Shown here piece by piece: positions 37,311 through 49,000 of a DNA stretch of 64,000 nt (position 1 is the first letter of the stretch; every line of letters begins with the position of its first letter). The notes beneath the pieces are model-generated. The model was not told the origin of the DNA and did not search any database. It worked only from the letters and a program-made list of their open reading frames with translations. The position numbers and the translations under genes are program-made. The DNA comes from Argentina anserina (Eukaryota; Streptophyta; Magnoliopsida; Rosales; Rosaceae), in assembly GCF_933775445.1 (NCBI RefSeq), contig NW_026089433.1:1-64000 (forward strand). Direction: 5' to 3'.

Positions 37311-37788
37311 CTTAAACATAAGATTTGACAATTTGTTGGATTAGTTGTTAAGCTAGTTTTTTTTCCCTTAACATGTGCTTATTATAATTTAATGACTTTT
37401 GACATGTGTGTGACTTGTATATATCAATGACTTCCTAATTGTTATTCTCTAACTTTTGCATTGCATCTTCATTATTTATTCTAATTGCATTCATTTTGCA
37501 TCTCATTCATGTGGCATTTTAAATTCCACGGAATATCATATGGCTAGAGGAACATAGTCTCTTAAGGACCTCACGTCCTATGTTATGTTTGGTAAGTTCT
37601 CACTTTCACTAATGATTTTAATTGAGATTCTACAGATTTATAGTGAAGTGACCAGCAATGAGCTTCATAATATACTACAAGGTTGGACAACAAAATGGCG
37701 AAAGAGAAACCCCATAATGTGTCACCTACAAAATGATTGAAAGGAAAACTCGGTCTAAGCTATTAGACTTTAAACATAAGCGCTTGTT
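37311..37788 (+). other. Unrecognised remnant between leader and 3' region
   Basis: This A/T-rich stretch has no usable reading frame. ATGGCTAGAGGAAC at 37540 would be a start codon in a reasonable place for gag but stops after five codons. The end (TCTAAGCTATTAGACTT, then AAGCGCTTGTTGGGAGG) aligns with the outer 3' region at 34146-34200. The whole gag-pol section has been lost from this interval or was never present in the lineage. Confidence 0.6.
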
Positions 37789-40166
37789 GGGAGGCAACCC
37801 AATTTGTTTTCTTTTATATTTATTGTTTTTATTTATTTTTGTTCTTTTTGATTTGTTTTGTGCGTGTGTAGGTTAGTTTTCGAGAAAACGTGAAGAAGAT
37901 CCAAAAATTTTCGTTCAACAGAATCTGGCAGAAACAGTCCGTCGACTTCGGCAGACTGTATCTCCTAGCTCAAAGGGAGTTGGAATATGTACTTTATATG
38001 GAAACAAAGGTATTTCAGTCTAGTTTCTGTATCTTTTTACAGAACTAGATTTAGAGGTCAATATCACTCCCAGTTGCAATTGGAAGGCAGCAAGGTCGTG
38101 TCAGAAATTCAGAACGCGTGCAGTTACAGTCCGGAAACGGAACAATAGGGAGCACTTCCGGCCTAACTGGGCAGTCGTGCCATATATGGATTGAAAGCTG
38201 GTTGTGTTATCTTCAACTTTCATTCAGGCCACTTGTCCATTCCGGCTGTTTAAGTCAACGGAAATCAGGTACAAAGAGGTAAAGGTCATTCCAGTTTTTT
38301 ATTCTATGAACCTGTTTTACGTGACAAATTTGCAGGGGTATAACTTTCTCCTCATTTGGAGTTAGCAAACGTACTTTATATGCTTGGAAAGCTAGAATAT
38401 CAGCTTTCAATTCCCACTGTTGTCTTACTGTTCGGAGATTATTTTCAAACGTTATGAAGCATGGAATGCAAGCTGTTGGACCGCGCCATGGGGGAGCATT
38501 TCTCATCTTTTTCTCATGTTTTTATTTTTGTGTCTTTGTTTGCTTCCACTATGCTTTTGTCTTTCATTGCATTATTTATTTTGACATTCATTGAGGACAA
38601 TGCATGATTCGAGTGTGGGGGAAGGTTTACATGTTAGAGTCATAAAATAAAATTTGTTTGTATTTTTTGTTTTGTTTTGTTTTGAGTCTTAGGTATGCCT
38701 TTAACTGTCTAGGATGAGTTGATCTTTGAATGATTGGTTGAAAGATGATCACAAGATTGGAAATTGAACTTAATTGCTATTTGATGGTTAATCGATGTGT
38801 AGAAATTGTACGAACATGTAGTAGATGAGGATTTTGAAACTTAGGTACAAAATGAGCATGTTCCTTACTTGTTTAAATTCATGTAACCTATGTGAGTTTC
38901 GAGCCATATATCTGTCTTTCTTTGGAGAGTTTAATCTATCGTTTATTGGCTATATAACCTCATTACATCTATTTTGATCAATTCATATGCCGTAGAATTG
39001 CAATGAACTAGAGAATGCTAGAACTTACTTTGTGAAACTTTCGAAGCTTTATGTCATAATATACTCTGATTTTGAAAATGATTGTTGGATCTTTTTAGGA
39101 TTCCACCACTTAAACCAAAAAGCCGTATGCCTTATTTGTACCCTGCTTGGGACACCTTAGTATTAACCCATTTGAGCCTACGTTAAACATTTTATTCATC
39201 ACCAACATGTTAATATCCTTGCTTAGTATAGTTATATCTCTACCTTGTTAATATGGAGTGATGATTCGATTCAAGTGTGGGGTTATGCTATGTATTTATT
39301 TGTGCCGTATGAAAATGGTGAAAAGAAAAAAATGAAAGATGCCGTGTGAGAAAAAGAAAAGAAAAAGATATATACACGGTTAGAAGAAAAAAAAAGATAG
39401 AAAAAGAAAGAGAAGTAAGAAGTTACGTTATAGCTATGTTTGATGTGAATTTGGAGTTGTGATGTATTTGTTGAAGGCTCAATAATGTTGTACTTTAGCC
39501 TTTGTCCATTTTCACAACGTTTAGAGTGAAGAATGGGTTCAACATGATGAAAATTGGCCCTTGTTTTATGGAGTATGGCGACATAAGGTGGATGATTATT
39601 GCTCTGCTAAGTCTTGAGGATGACCTTTGTGATTCCTTTTACCTGAAAAATGATATCCTTAACGAGCCTAAGCCTACCTTTTATAAAGATCCGCATGATT
39701 CTTAAAATGAGTAGCTCTTGATATGTGGAGTTTGTTTCATAAGTAAGCATATGGTTAGGGTTCATTTGTGCATATGATTGGTATCTTTCATGAGGTTTTC
39801 GAATTCACTATGTGTTTATAACTCTTATGTGTGAAAAGCTTTTAAGCATATGCCATGTTCTTGAGAGAAAATATTTGGAGTGCATATCCCTTGTGAGTTG
39901 AATTTGAACTTGTTTTGAACATGTTGAGCTTACAATCACCTATGTTTCTGCCATGTCTTACTTGTTATGCGAGATCTCATGTTTATTAACCATTGAATTC
40001 ATTCTATCTATTTCGATTAAGTGTTATTCTTGATCCTATGAGTTTGAAGATCGTTGAGACAAAATGTTGAAGGCATTATAGTTGAGTCATTAGTTTAGTT
40101 GTTTTGATTTTTGTTTTATGTTTTTGTTTCCCTTTTCTATTATTTGCTAAGGGACTAGCAAAGCTT
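37789..40166 (+). other. 3' untranslated region of inner element
   Basis: It begins with GGGAGGCAACCCA (37789-37801). At about 37935-38480 it contains further copies of the CTTTATATGG block that also occurs in the inner LTR. GAGGACAATG (38594) is followed by GAGTGTGGGGGAAGG, CAAGTGTGGGG occurs at about 39269, and a purine-rich tract lies at 39311-39421. Section 38990-39180 matches the outer element near 33360-33620 in inverted orientation. No coding potential is seen; frames of 67-83 codons lie in poorly conserved sequence. Confidence 0.75.
39311..39421. repeat. Purine-rich low-complexity tract
   Basis: A long A/G stretch on the plus strand with repeated GAAAAAG-like words, interrupted by GATGCCGTGTG and TATATACACGG. 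A corresponding purine-rich stretch lies on the minus strand of the outer element at about 33147-33217, so it is a feature of the 3' region of the lineage rather than random. Confidence 0.7.
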
Positions 40167-40179
40167 AAGTGTGGGGTTG
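40167..40179 (+). other. Polypurine tract of inner element, orphaned
   Basis: AAGTGTGGGGTTG is preceded by GCTAAGGGACTAGC, as in the outer element. The LTR that should begin next is missing. It marks the right end of recognisable inner-element sequence. Confidence 0.75.
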
Positions 40180-40180
40180 T

Positions 40181-41287
40181 CCGCTTCTTGCAACACTTGT
40201 CGTCCTTCCCAAGTCATTGAGAGCTTCAATCAACTGTTAACAATAGAATTCTCCAACTCTTTCTTAAAATCACTATCTGGCAACTAAGGTATACAAAGAC
40301 ACACAAAATGTTAGTGATTAAGTATAAAATGAAATAAAAGAAATGTTAGCAATTGAATACAAATATTGTTAAACTTAAAGACAATTTTTTTTTTCGAAAT
40401 CTACAAGTGTATGAGTAATACTAAGTCTAATTGATTTTATTCACACACAATCCTAAAATTTAAGGTACGTGGAGCAGAGGAGCTAACTGTGCAATGGACT
40501 GAAACAGCCTAAGGTAAGGGTCTTACTTTATCCGATATACCTTAAAAATTAGAATATCATTTTCTTTTGAAACTATATACATCTATTTATACAAAGTTAT
40601 TTTCTAAGTTATAAAGCGAGGTGGACGTGCGGCCTAAGTACGTCGTCTAGACACAAACTCATTCCTTTGTTTCAGAAGGCTTGATAGCTAGAATCAGAGA
40701 TAGTCACAAGGCAGGACTCATTTGTTGGACACCACGGGGGCCACAACCTCGAAAGGATGCTTTCCCAATCGACTCCATCACCGAGATGTATGTCAGTCTA
40801 TGGGCCTCTGAGATCCAATTTTGTAAACCTTGAACCAGGGTAATGAAAATAGCAAGCCCCTTACTCAGCTCGGAATAACTTTGTGTGTTAGACTGCTCGC
40901 AAAGTGTTAATAAAAGCCGCCCTCAACCCCAAGTGACCTTTGCAAGGTACAAATGGAGGGTTAAGGCTAATATTAACAAAATGGACTTTACCTATTCCGT
41001 TCACCTTAAAACTTACAATAAACTAAGCATAAATAAACATTTAGCTTCCTTAAAAAATATAACTAAGTGTAACAAGTATCCTATATGCATACTACAACAA
41101 CAATATAACAAATAACAACTTAATATACACAATAAAAAATTTTCGTTCTATAAAAGATTTTTTTTTTCTTTCGGAGTTACTGTTCACAGAAGCACTATTT
41201 ACGATTACTATTCACAGAAACAAAATACAATTATACAATTCACAATATAACACAATAGTAACACTTCAAAGCATTGAGAATTAATCA
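40181..41287 (-). other. Leader of outer element (5' untranslated remnant)
   Basis: This non-coding stretch lies downstream of the primer-binding site in the sense direction. The part at 40610-40990 is clearly homologous, in inverted orientation, to 36770-37135 of the inner element: shared GTTGAGGGCGGC, GGATCTCAGAG, GACTGACATACATCTCGG, GGTGATGGAGTCGAT and GGCCGCACGTCCACCTCG. The inner-side end (40181-40610) is A/T-rich with a T run at 40386-40396 and has no recognisable content. gag should follow here but is absent; sequence passes straight into the inner element. Confidence 0.75.
40905..40978 (-). other. Predicted leader hairpin, outer element
   Basis: Outer arms TGTTAATA (40905-40912) and TATTAACA (40971-40978) are complementary. 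Inner arms CCTCAACCC (40921-40929) and GGGTTAAGG (40958-40966) pair with one position that becomes a G-U wobble in the minus-strand RNA. The same fold is possible in the inner element at 36785-36859, with a different loop. Confidence 0.55.
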
Positions 41288-41307
41288 ATTCCCCGGCAAC
41301 GAGGCCA
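41288..41307 (-). other. Primer-binding site of outer element (tRNA-Asp type, imperfect)
   Basis: On the minus strand, three bases (TTT) after the LTR end, the sequence is TGGCCTCGTTGCCGGGGAAT. Against the complement of the plant tRNA-Asp 3' end (TGGCGCCGTTGCCGGGGATC) it has two adjacent internal mismatches (GC to CT) and two at the far end. The position next to the LTR supports the minus orientation. Confidence 0.85.
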
Positions 41308-41310
41308 AAA

Positions 41311-43046
41311 TGATAGAGCGTTTTGTTAGAACGTCTATAAAATACCCTGAAAAACATCATTGTTAGTATAGAATAAGCAGGGATCGTTCAGTCCGGGGAA
41401 TCAAAAGGGCCTCAACACTTATCATGTTATTGGGGGATTTGATTTGGATTCTAAAACTACAACTGAAAATAAATCCTAAATTACTTATATACAATTGATC
41501 AACCATTCATCACATAACTAAAACACGAATTCTACTCAAGAAACATGTATGACATGCATAGAACAACATATAGGCAGCAAGTATTTTCGATTCTTCTTAA
41601 GTCCATTTCAATTCCAATTCTAATTAGAGTCCGAAGCGGTTCATCTAATCGTTAAGACTTCTTAATTATTTAGAATCAACGAAGCGTTCAATCCTAAACA
41701 TATGCTAAAGAGTGTTCAACATAACGAAGCGTACTAGTTAAACAACAAAGTAGCACATAAGCACATTAAGTCGAATTGGAGACATGTAAGCAAGCATGAC
41801 GTCACTCATCTTGATTAAACATGCAAATTCCTAGAACTATCACAGCCCTATATAAGTAGCAATAATTGAGACACGAAGCGCATAACTCGATCAAATACTA
41901 CTTTGGTGAATTAAATCGCAACCTTAAGAGAACCATGGCCTTGGCTTCCTCAAGCATTGATTTAGATGCACAAATTCAAGGAATAAATTGAAGTAAAACC
42001 TAAATAGAAATAGAAAACCTACTGCCCATAGATGCTACACACGGCATACACACATATTTCATGAGTTCATGCAATCAAAACATAAAACCAAAGAAATCTG
42101 AATTTATGTTCTTCATATATGAAACCGAAAATAACATCCAATGATTCATACAATAAATTCGAAATTTGCAGAAAATAAAAAGAAAGATTACAAGCCATGG
42201 ATGAATCACACATTAGAAAACCTTGAAGGATGGAGGAAGATGAATTCGAATTGGTGGAGGAGGAAGATGAGCACGGCTTGATGATGATAGATGAAGGTTT
42301 TTGGCTTGAATTTTCTGGATGTTTTTGGGCAGCAATTCGGCTTTGTTTGTGAGAGAATGGAGATCATGAATTGTGAGGGAGGCCATGCCTTTTATAGAGG
42401 AAGGAGGAGAGGAGGGGCTGCTAGGGTTTTGAATGGGCTGATCCATGTATTTCCTTTTTTTTTTCTTTTCTTTCCTTCTCGATTGAATGATGATCATCTT
42501 TGTTAGTCACATGCATTCTCCCTTCTTCTAGACCACATGCATTCTTCAGAATTATCTCTTTATTCTCTCCTTCCTTTTTCTTCTTTTGTTTCCTTCTTTT
42601 CTTATTCTTTCCATTTAATGGCCGGATGAACCTTCCCTCCTTTGAGGCTGCATACTTATTCCTTTTCATCTTATTCAGAAACTAAATTACTTCTTTCCTT
42701 TTTCTCTTTTTGTTTCCTTCTTCTCCTCTTTCTTTCCATAATTTCCAAGTCATTATCTCACATTTAATTCTGAAAATAAGGAAAGGAAATAATAAATATA
42801 AATCACATATGTTACAGAAATATCGAATAATAAAAATCCTAACCAAACTAGGTTTCCTAGTTCGACAAGGAATACTACTCCATAGCACTCTCGACAATTT
42901 CTGCATTTTACACGCGTTTTAGCACCAAAAGGGAACGAACGTCACTAAAGACTCCTAAGTCGACTCAATGACTCTATACTACAATAATAAGGGTTAAGTA
43001 AAGTACAAATGGAGGTAAAAATATGTTAAGAACGTCGCACAAAGTG
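41311..43046 (-). repeat. 5' LTR of outer element, missing the terminal 9 bp
   Basis: It is identical to the left LTR except for about nine positions: three adjacent at the U5 tip (near 41321-41326), and single changes near 41456, 41559, 42308, 42562, 42882 and 42914. The copy stops at CACAAAGTG, and the satellite follows immediately with GAATAG. The 9 bp that would form the outer tip, CTCCTATCA on the plus strand, are missing. The loss is on the 5' tip of the element, so a single clean integration cannot explain this boundary. Confidence 0.93.
42387..42396 (-). promoter_or_regulatory. LTR TATA box (right, 5' LTR)
   Basis: This is the same TATAAAAGGC in the 5' LTR, 10626 bp from the left copy. 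It is the likely promoter for the genomic RNA of the outer element, reading leftwards through primer-binding site and leader. Only the first few bases of U3 are missing from this LTR, so the promoter looks intact. Confidence 0.6.
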
Positions 43047-46000
43047 GAATAGTAAACATACGCAAACGATGTAAAGATACTCAGTTTGAAAGAAACACAC
43101 TCCCACACTTGCAAAACTCTCAAATACAATAGAAACTCGCATCAGAAGCCCTACAGAGAGATACTCAAACGAGAAATGAAAACATACACAATTGGAATAG
43201 TAAAGATACGGAAACGATGTAAAGATACTCAATTGGAATAGTAAAGATACGCAAACGATGTAAAGATACTCAGTTTGAAAGAAACACACTCCCACACTTG
43301 CAAAACTCTCAAATTCAATAGAAACTCGCATCAGAAAGTCTTACAGAAAGATACTCAAACGAGAAATGAAAAGATACACAATTGGAGTAGTAAAGATATG
43401 CAAACGATGTAAAGATACACAATTGGAATAGTAAAGATACGCAAACGATGTAAAGATAATCAGTTTGAAAGAAACACACTCCCACACTTGCAAAACTCTC
43501 AAATTCAATAGAAACTCGCATAAAAAATCCTTACAGAAAGATACTCAAACGAGAAATGAAAAGATACACAATTGGAGTAGTAAAGATACGCAAACGATGT
43601 AAAGATACTCAGTTTGAAAGAAACACACTCCCACACTTGCAAAACTCTCAAATTCAATAGAAACTCGCATCAGAAAGCCTTACAGAAAGATACTCAAACG
43701 AGAAATGAAAAGATACACAATTGGAATAGTAAAGATACGCAAACTATGTAAAGATACTCAGTTTGAAAGAAACACACTCCCACACTTGCAAAACTCTCAA
43801 ATACAATAGAAACTCGCATCAGAAGCCCTACAGAAAGATACTCAAACGAGAAATGAAAAGATACACAATTGGAATAGTAAAGATACGCAAACGATGTAAA
43901 CATACACAATTGGAATACTAAAGATACGCAAACGATGTAAAGATACACAATTGGAATAGTAAACATACGCAAACGATGTAAAGATACTCAATTGGAATAG
44001 TAAAGATACGCAAACGATGTAAAGATACTCAGTTTGAAAGAAACACACTCCCACACTTGCAAAACTCTCAAATTCAATAGAAACTCGCATCAGAAAGCCT
44101 TACAGAAAGATACTCAAACGAGAAATGAAAAGATACACAATTGGAATAGTAAAGATACGCAAACGATGTAAAGATACTCAGTTTGAAAGAAACACACTCT
44201 CACACTTGCAAAACTCTCAAATTCAATAGAAACTCGCATCAGAAAGCCTTACAGAAAGATACTCAAACGAGAAATGAAACGATACACAATTGGAATAGTA
44301 AAGATACGCAAACTATGTAAAGATACTCAGTTTGAAAGAAACACACTCCCACACTTGCAAAACTCTCAAATACAATAGAAACTCGCATCAGAAGCCCTAC
44401 AGAAAGATACTCAAACGAGAAATGAAAAGATACACAATTGGAATAGTAAAGATACGCAAACGATGTAAACATACACAATTGGAATAGTAAAGATACGCAA
44501 ACGATGTAAAGATACACAATTGGAATAGTAAACATACGCAAACGATGTAAAGATACTCAATTGGAATAGTAAAGATACGCAAACGATGTAAAGATACTCA
44601 GTTTGAAAGAAACACACTCCCACACTTGCAAAACTCTCAAATTCAATAGAAACTCGCATCAGAAAGTCTTACAGAAAGATACTCAAACGAGAAATGAAAA
44701 GATACACAATTGGAGTAGTAAAGATATGCAAACGATGTAAAGATACACAATTGGAATAGTAAAGATACGCAAACGATGTAAAGATAATCAGTTTGAAAGA
44801 AACACACTCCCACACTTGCAAAACTCTCAAATTCAATAGAAACTCGCATCAGAAAGCCTTACAGAAAGATACTCAAACGAGAAATGAAAAGATACACAAT
44901 TGGAATAGTAAAGATACGCAAACGATGTAAAGATACTCAGTTTGAAAGAAACACACTCTCACACTTGCAAAACTCTCAAATTCAATAGAAACTCGCATCA
45001 GAAAGCCTTACAGAAAGATACTCAAACGAGAAATGAAAAGATACACAATTGGAATAGTAAAGATACGCAAACTATGTAAAGATACTCAGTTTGAAAGAAA
45101 CACACTCCCACACTTGCAAAACTCTCAAATACAATAGAAACTCGCATCAGAAGCCCTACAGAAAGATACTCAAACGAGAAATGAAAAGATACACAATTGG
45201 AATAGTAAAGATACGCAAACGATGTAAACATACACAATTGGAATAGTAAAGATACGCAAACGATGTAAAGATACACAATTGGAATAGTAAACATACGCAA
45301 ACGATGTAAAGATACTCAATTGGAATAGTAAAGATACGCAAACGATGTAAAGATACTCAGTTTGAAAGAAACACACTCCCACACTTGCAAAACTCTCAAA
45401 TTCAATAGAAACTCGCATCAGAAAGCCTTACATAAAGATACTCAAACGAGAAATGAAAAGATACACAATTGGAATAGTAAAGATACGCAAACGATGTAAA
45501 GATACTCAGTTTGAAAGAAACACACTCTCACACTTGCAAAACTCTCAAATTCAATAGAAACTCGCATCAGAAAGCCTTACAGAAAGATACTCAAACGAGA
45601 AATGAAAAGATACACAATTGGAATAGTAAAGATACGCAAACTATGTAAAGATATTCAGTTTGAAAGAAACACACTCCCACACTTGCAAAACTCTCAAATT
45701 CAATAGAAACTCGCATCAGAAGCCCTACAGAAAGATACTCAAACGAGAAATGAAAAGATACACAATTGGAATAGTAAAGATACGCAAACGATGTAAAGAT
45801 ACACAATTGGAATAGTAAAGATACGCAAACGATGTAAAGATACTCAGTTTGAAAGAAACACACTCCCACACTTGCAAAACTCTCAAATTCAATAGAAACT
45901 CGCATCAAAAATCCTTACAGAAAGATACTCAAACGAGAAATGAAAAGATACACAATTGGAGTAGTAAAGATACGCAAACGATGTAAAGATACTCAGTTTG

Positions 46001-49000
46001 AAAGAAACACACTCCCACACTTGCAAAACTCTCAAATTCAATAGAAACTGGCATCAGAAAGCCTTACAGAAAGATACTCAAACGAGAAATGAAAAGATAC
46101 ACAATTGGAATAGTAAAGATACGCAAACGATGTAAAGATACTCAGTTTGAAAGAAACACACTCCCACACTTGCAAAACTCTCAAATACAATAGAAACTCG
46201 CATGAAAGCCTTACAGAAAGATACTCAAACGAGAAATGAAAAGATACACAATTGGAATAGTAAAGATACGCAAACGATGTAAAGATACTCAGTTTGAAAG
46301 AAACACACTCCCACACTTGCAAAACTCTCAAATTCAATAGAAACACGCATCAGAAAGCCTTACAGAAAGATACTCAAACGAGAAATGAAAAGATACACAA
46401 TTGGAATAGTAAAAATACGCAAACGATGTAAAGATACACAATTGGAATAGTAAAGATACGCAAACGATGTAAAGATACACAATTGGAATAGTAAAGATAC
46501 GCAAACGATGTAAAGATACTCAGTTTGAAAGAAACACACTCCCACACTTGCAAAACTCTCAAATTCAATAGAAACTCGCATCAGAAAGCCTTACAGAAAG
46601 ATACTCAAACGAGAAATGAAAAGATACACAATTGGAATAGTAAAGATACGCAAACGATGTAAAGATACTCAGTTTGAAAGAAACACACTCTCACACTTGC
46701 AAAACTCTCAAATTCAATAGAAACTCGCATCAGAAAGCCTTACAGAAAGATACTCAAACGAGAAATGAAAAGATACACAATTGGAATAGTAAACATACGC
46801 AAACTATGTAAAGATACTCAGTTTGAAAGAAACACACTCCCACACTTGCAAAACTCTCAAATACAATAGAAACTCGCATCAGAAGCCCTACAGAAAGATA
46901 CTCAAACGAGAAATGAAAAGATACACAATTGGAATAGTAAAGATACGCAAACGATGTAAACATACACAATTGGAATAGTAAAGATACGCAAACGATGTAA
47001 AGATACACAATTGGAATAGTAAACATACGCAAACGATGTAAAGATACTCAATTGGAATAGTAAAGATACGCAAACGATGTAAAGATACTCAGTTTGAAAG
47101 AAACACACTCCCACACTTGCAAAACTCTCAAATTCAATAGAAACTCGCATCAGAAAGTCTTACAGAAAGATACTCAAACGAGAAATGAAAAGATACACAA
47201 TTGGAGTAGTAAAGATATGCAAACGATGTAAAGATACACAATTGGAATAGTAAAGATACGCAAACGATGTAAAGATAATCAGTTTGAAAGAAACACACTC
47301 CCACACTTGCAAAACTCTCAAATTCAATAGAAACTCGCATCAGAAAGCCTTACAGAAAGATACTCAAACGAGAAATGAAAAGATACACAATTGGAATAGT
47401 AAAGATACGCAAACGATGTAAAGATACTCAGTTTGAAAGAAACACACTCTCACACTTGCAAAACTCTCAAATTCAATAGAAACTCGCATCAGAAAGCCTT
47501 ACAGAAAGATACTCAAACGAGAAATGAAAAGATACACAATTGGAATAGTAAAGATACGCAAACTATGTAAAGATACTCAGTTTGAAAGAAACACACTCCC
47601 ACACTTGCAAAACTCTCAAATTCAATAGAAACTCGCATCAGAAAGCCTTACAGAAAGATACTCAAACGAGAAATGAAAAGATACACAATTGGAATAGTAA
47701 AGATACGCAAACTATGTAAAGATACTCAGTTTGAAAAAAACACACTCCCACACTTGCAAAACTCTCAAATACAATAGAAACTCGCATCAGAAGCCCTACA
47801 GAAAGATACTCAAACGAGAAATGAAAAGATACACAATTGGAATAGTAAAGATACGCAAACGATGTAAAGATACACAATTGGAATAGTAAAGATACGCAAA
47901 CGATGTAAAGATACTCAGTTTGAAAGAAACACACTCCCACACTTGCAAAACTCTCAAATTCAATAGAAACTCGCATCAAAAATCCTTACAGAAAGATACT
48001 CAAACGAGAAATGAAAAGATACACAATTGGAGTAGTAAAGATACGCAAACGATGTAAAGATACTCAGTTTGAAAGAAACACACTCCCACACTTGCAAAAC
48101 TCTCAAATTCAATAGAAACTCGCATCAGAAAGCCTTACAGAAAGATACTCAAACGAGAAATGAAAAGATACACAATTGGAATAGTAAAGATACGCAAACG
48201 ATGTAAAGATACTCAGTTTGAAAGAAACACACTCCCACACTTGCAAAACTCTCAAATACAATAGAAACTCGCATGAAAGCCTTACAGAAAGATACTCAAA
48301 CGAGAAATGAAAAGATACACAATTGGAATAGTAAAGATACGCAAACGATGTAAAGATACTCAGTTTGAAAGAAACACACTCCCACACTTGCAAAACTCTC
48401 AAATTCAATAGAAACTCGCATCAGAAAAGCCTTACAGAAAGATACTCAAACGAGAAATGAAAAGATACACAATTGGAATAGTAAAAATACGCAAACGATG
48501 TAAAGATACACAATTGGAATAGTAAAGATACGCAAACGATGTAAAGATACACAATTGGAATAGTAAAGATACGCAAACGATGTAAAGATACTCAGTTTGA
48601 AAGAAACACACTCCCACACTTGCAAAACTCTCAAATTCAATAGAAACTCGCATCAGAAAGTCTTACAGAAAGATACTCAAACGAGAAATGAAAAGATACA
48701 CAATTGGAATAGTAAAGATACGTAAACGATGTAAAGATACACAATTGGAATAGTAAAGATATGCAAACGATGTAAAGATACACAATTGGAATAGTAAACA
48801 TACGCAAACGATGTAAAGATACTCAGTTTGAAAGAAACACACTCCCACACTTGCAAAACTCTCAAATACAATAGAAACTCGCATCAGACAGCCTTACAGA
48901 AAGATACTCAAACGAGAAATGAAAAGATACACAATTGGAATAGTAAAGATACGCAAACGATGTAAAGATACTCAGTTTGAAAGAAACACACTCCCACACT

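Larger units (their letters stand above)
34447..40180 (+). mobile_element. Inner Athila/Tat-type element, antisense in the outer one, no 3' LTR
   Basis: The order on the plus strand is LTR (34447-36584), perfect tRNA-Asp primer-binding site, leader, about 430 bp of unrecognised sequence, 3' untranslated region with GGGAGGCAACCCA, GAGGACAATG and GTGTGGGG motifs, and a polypurine tract at about 40167-40179. The expected TGATAGG of a 3' LTR is not there; sequence continues as TCCGCTTCTTGC. Only about 490 bp separate the leader from the GGGAGGCAACCCA motif, so gag-pol is absent. LTR tips, leader and 3' region all resemble the outer element, but far less closely than the two outer LTRs resemble each other. 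It is a diverged member of the same lineage. Confidence 0.82.
30685..43046 (-). mobile_element. Outer non-autonomous Ty3/gypsy LTR retrotransposon (Athila/Tat type) with a nested element
   Basis: The element is 12.36 kb, flanked by direct LTRs whose internal order fits the minus strand: 5' LTR at 41311-43046, tRNA-Asp-like primer-binding site, leader, 3' untranslated region, polypurine tract and 3' LTR at 30685-32429. LTR copies align without gaps at an offset of 10626 bp. I counted nine differences over about 1736 bp, so roughly 99.5% identity. No gag, protease, reverse transcriptase, RNase H or integrase reading frame exists inside; the longest open frame is 116 codons and shows no motif. 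It must therefore have been mobilised in trans. Athila-lineage elements are known to insert into plant centromeric satellites, which fits the context. The Athila/Tat assignment rests on primer-binding site, polypurine tract and 3' motifs, not on a protein tree. Confidence 0.9.

Noticed and set aside
37540..37560. ATGGCTAGAGGAAC as a gag start
   Set aside because: The frame stops after five codons and no gag-like sequence follows in any frame.
30680..43051. AAATA (left flank) and GAATA (right flank) as a 5-bp target-site duplication
   Set aside because: One mismatch, and the right copy would sit next to an LTR already missing 9 bp, so it cannot be the original duplication; GAATA is normal A-module sequence.
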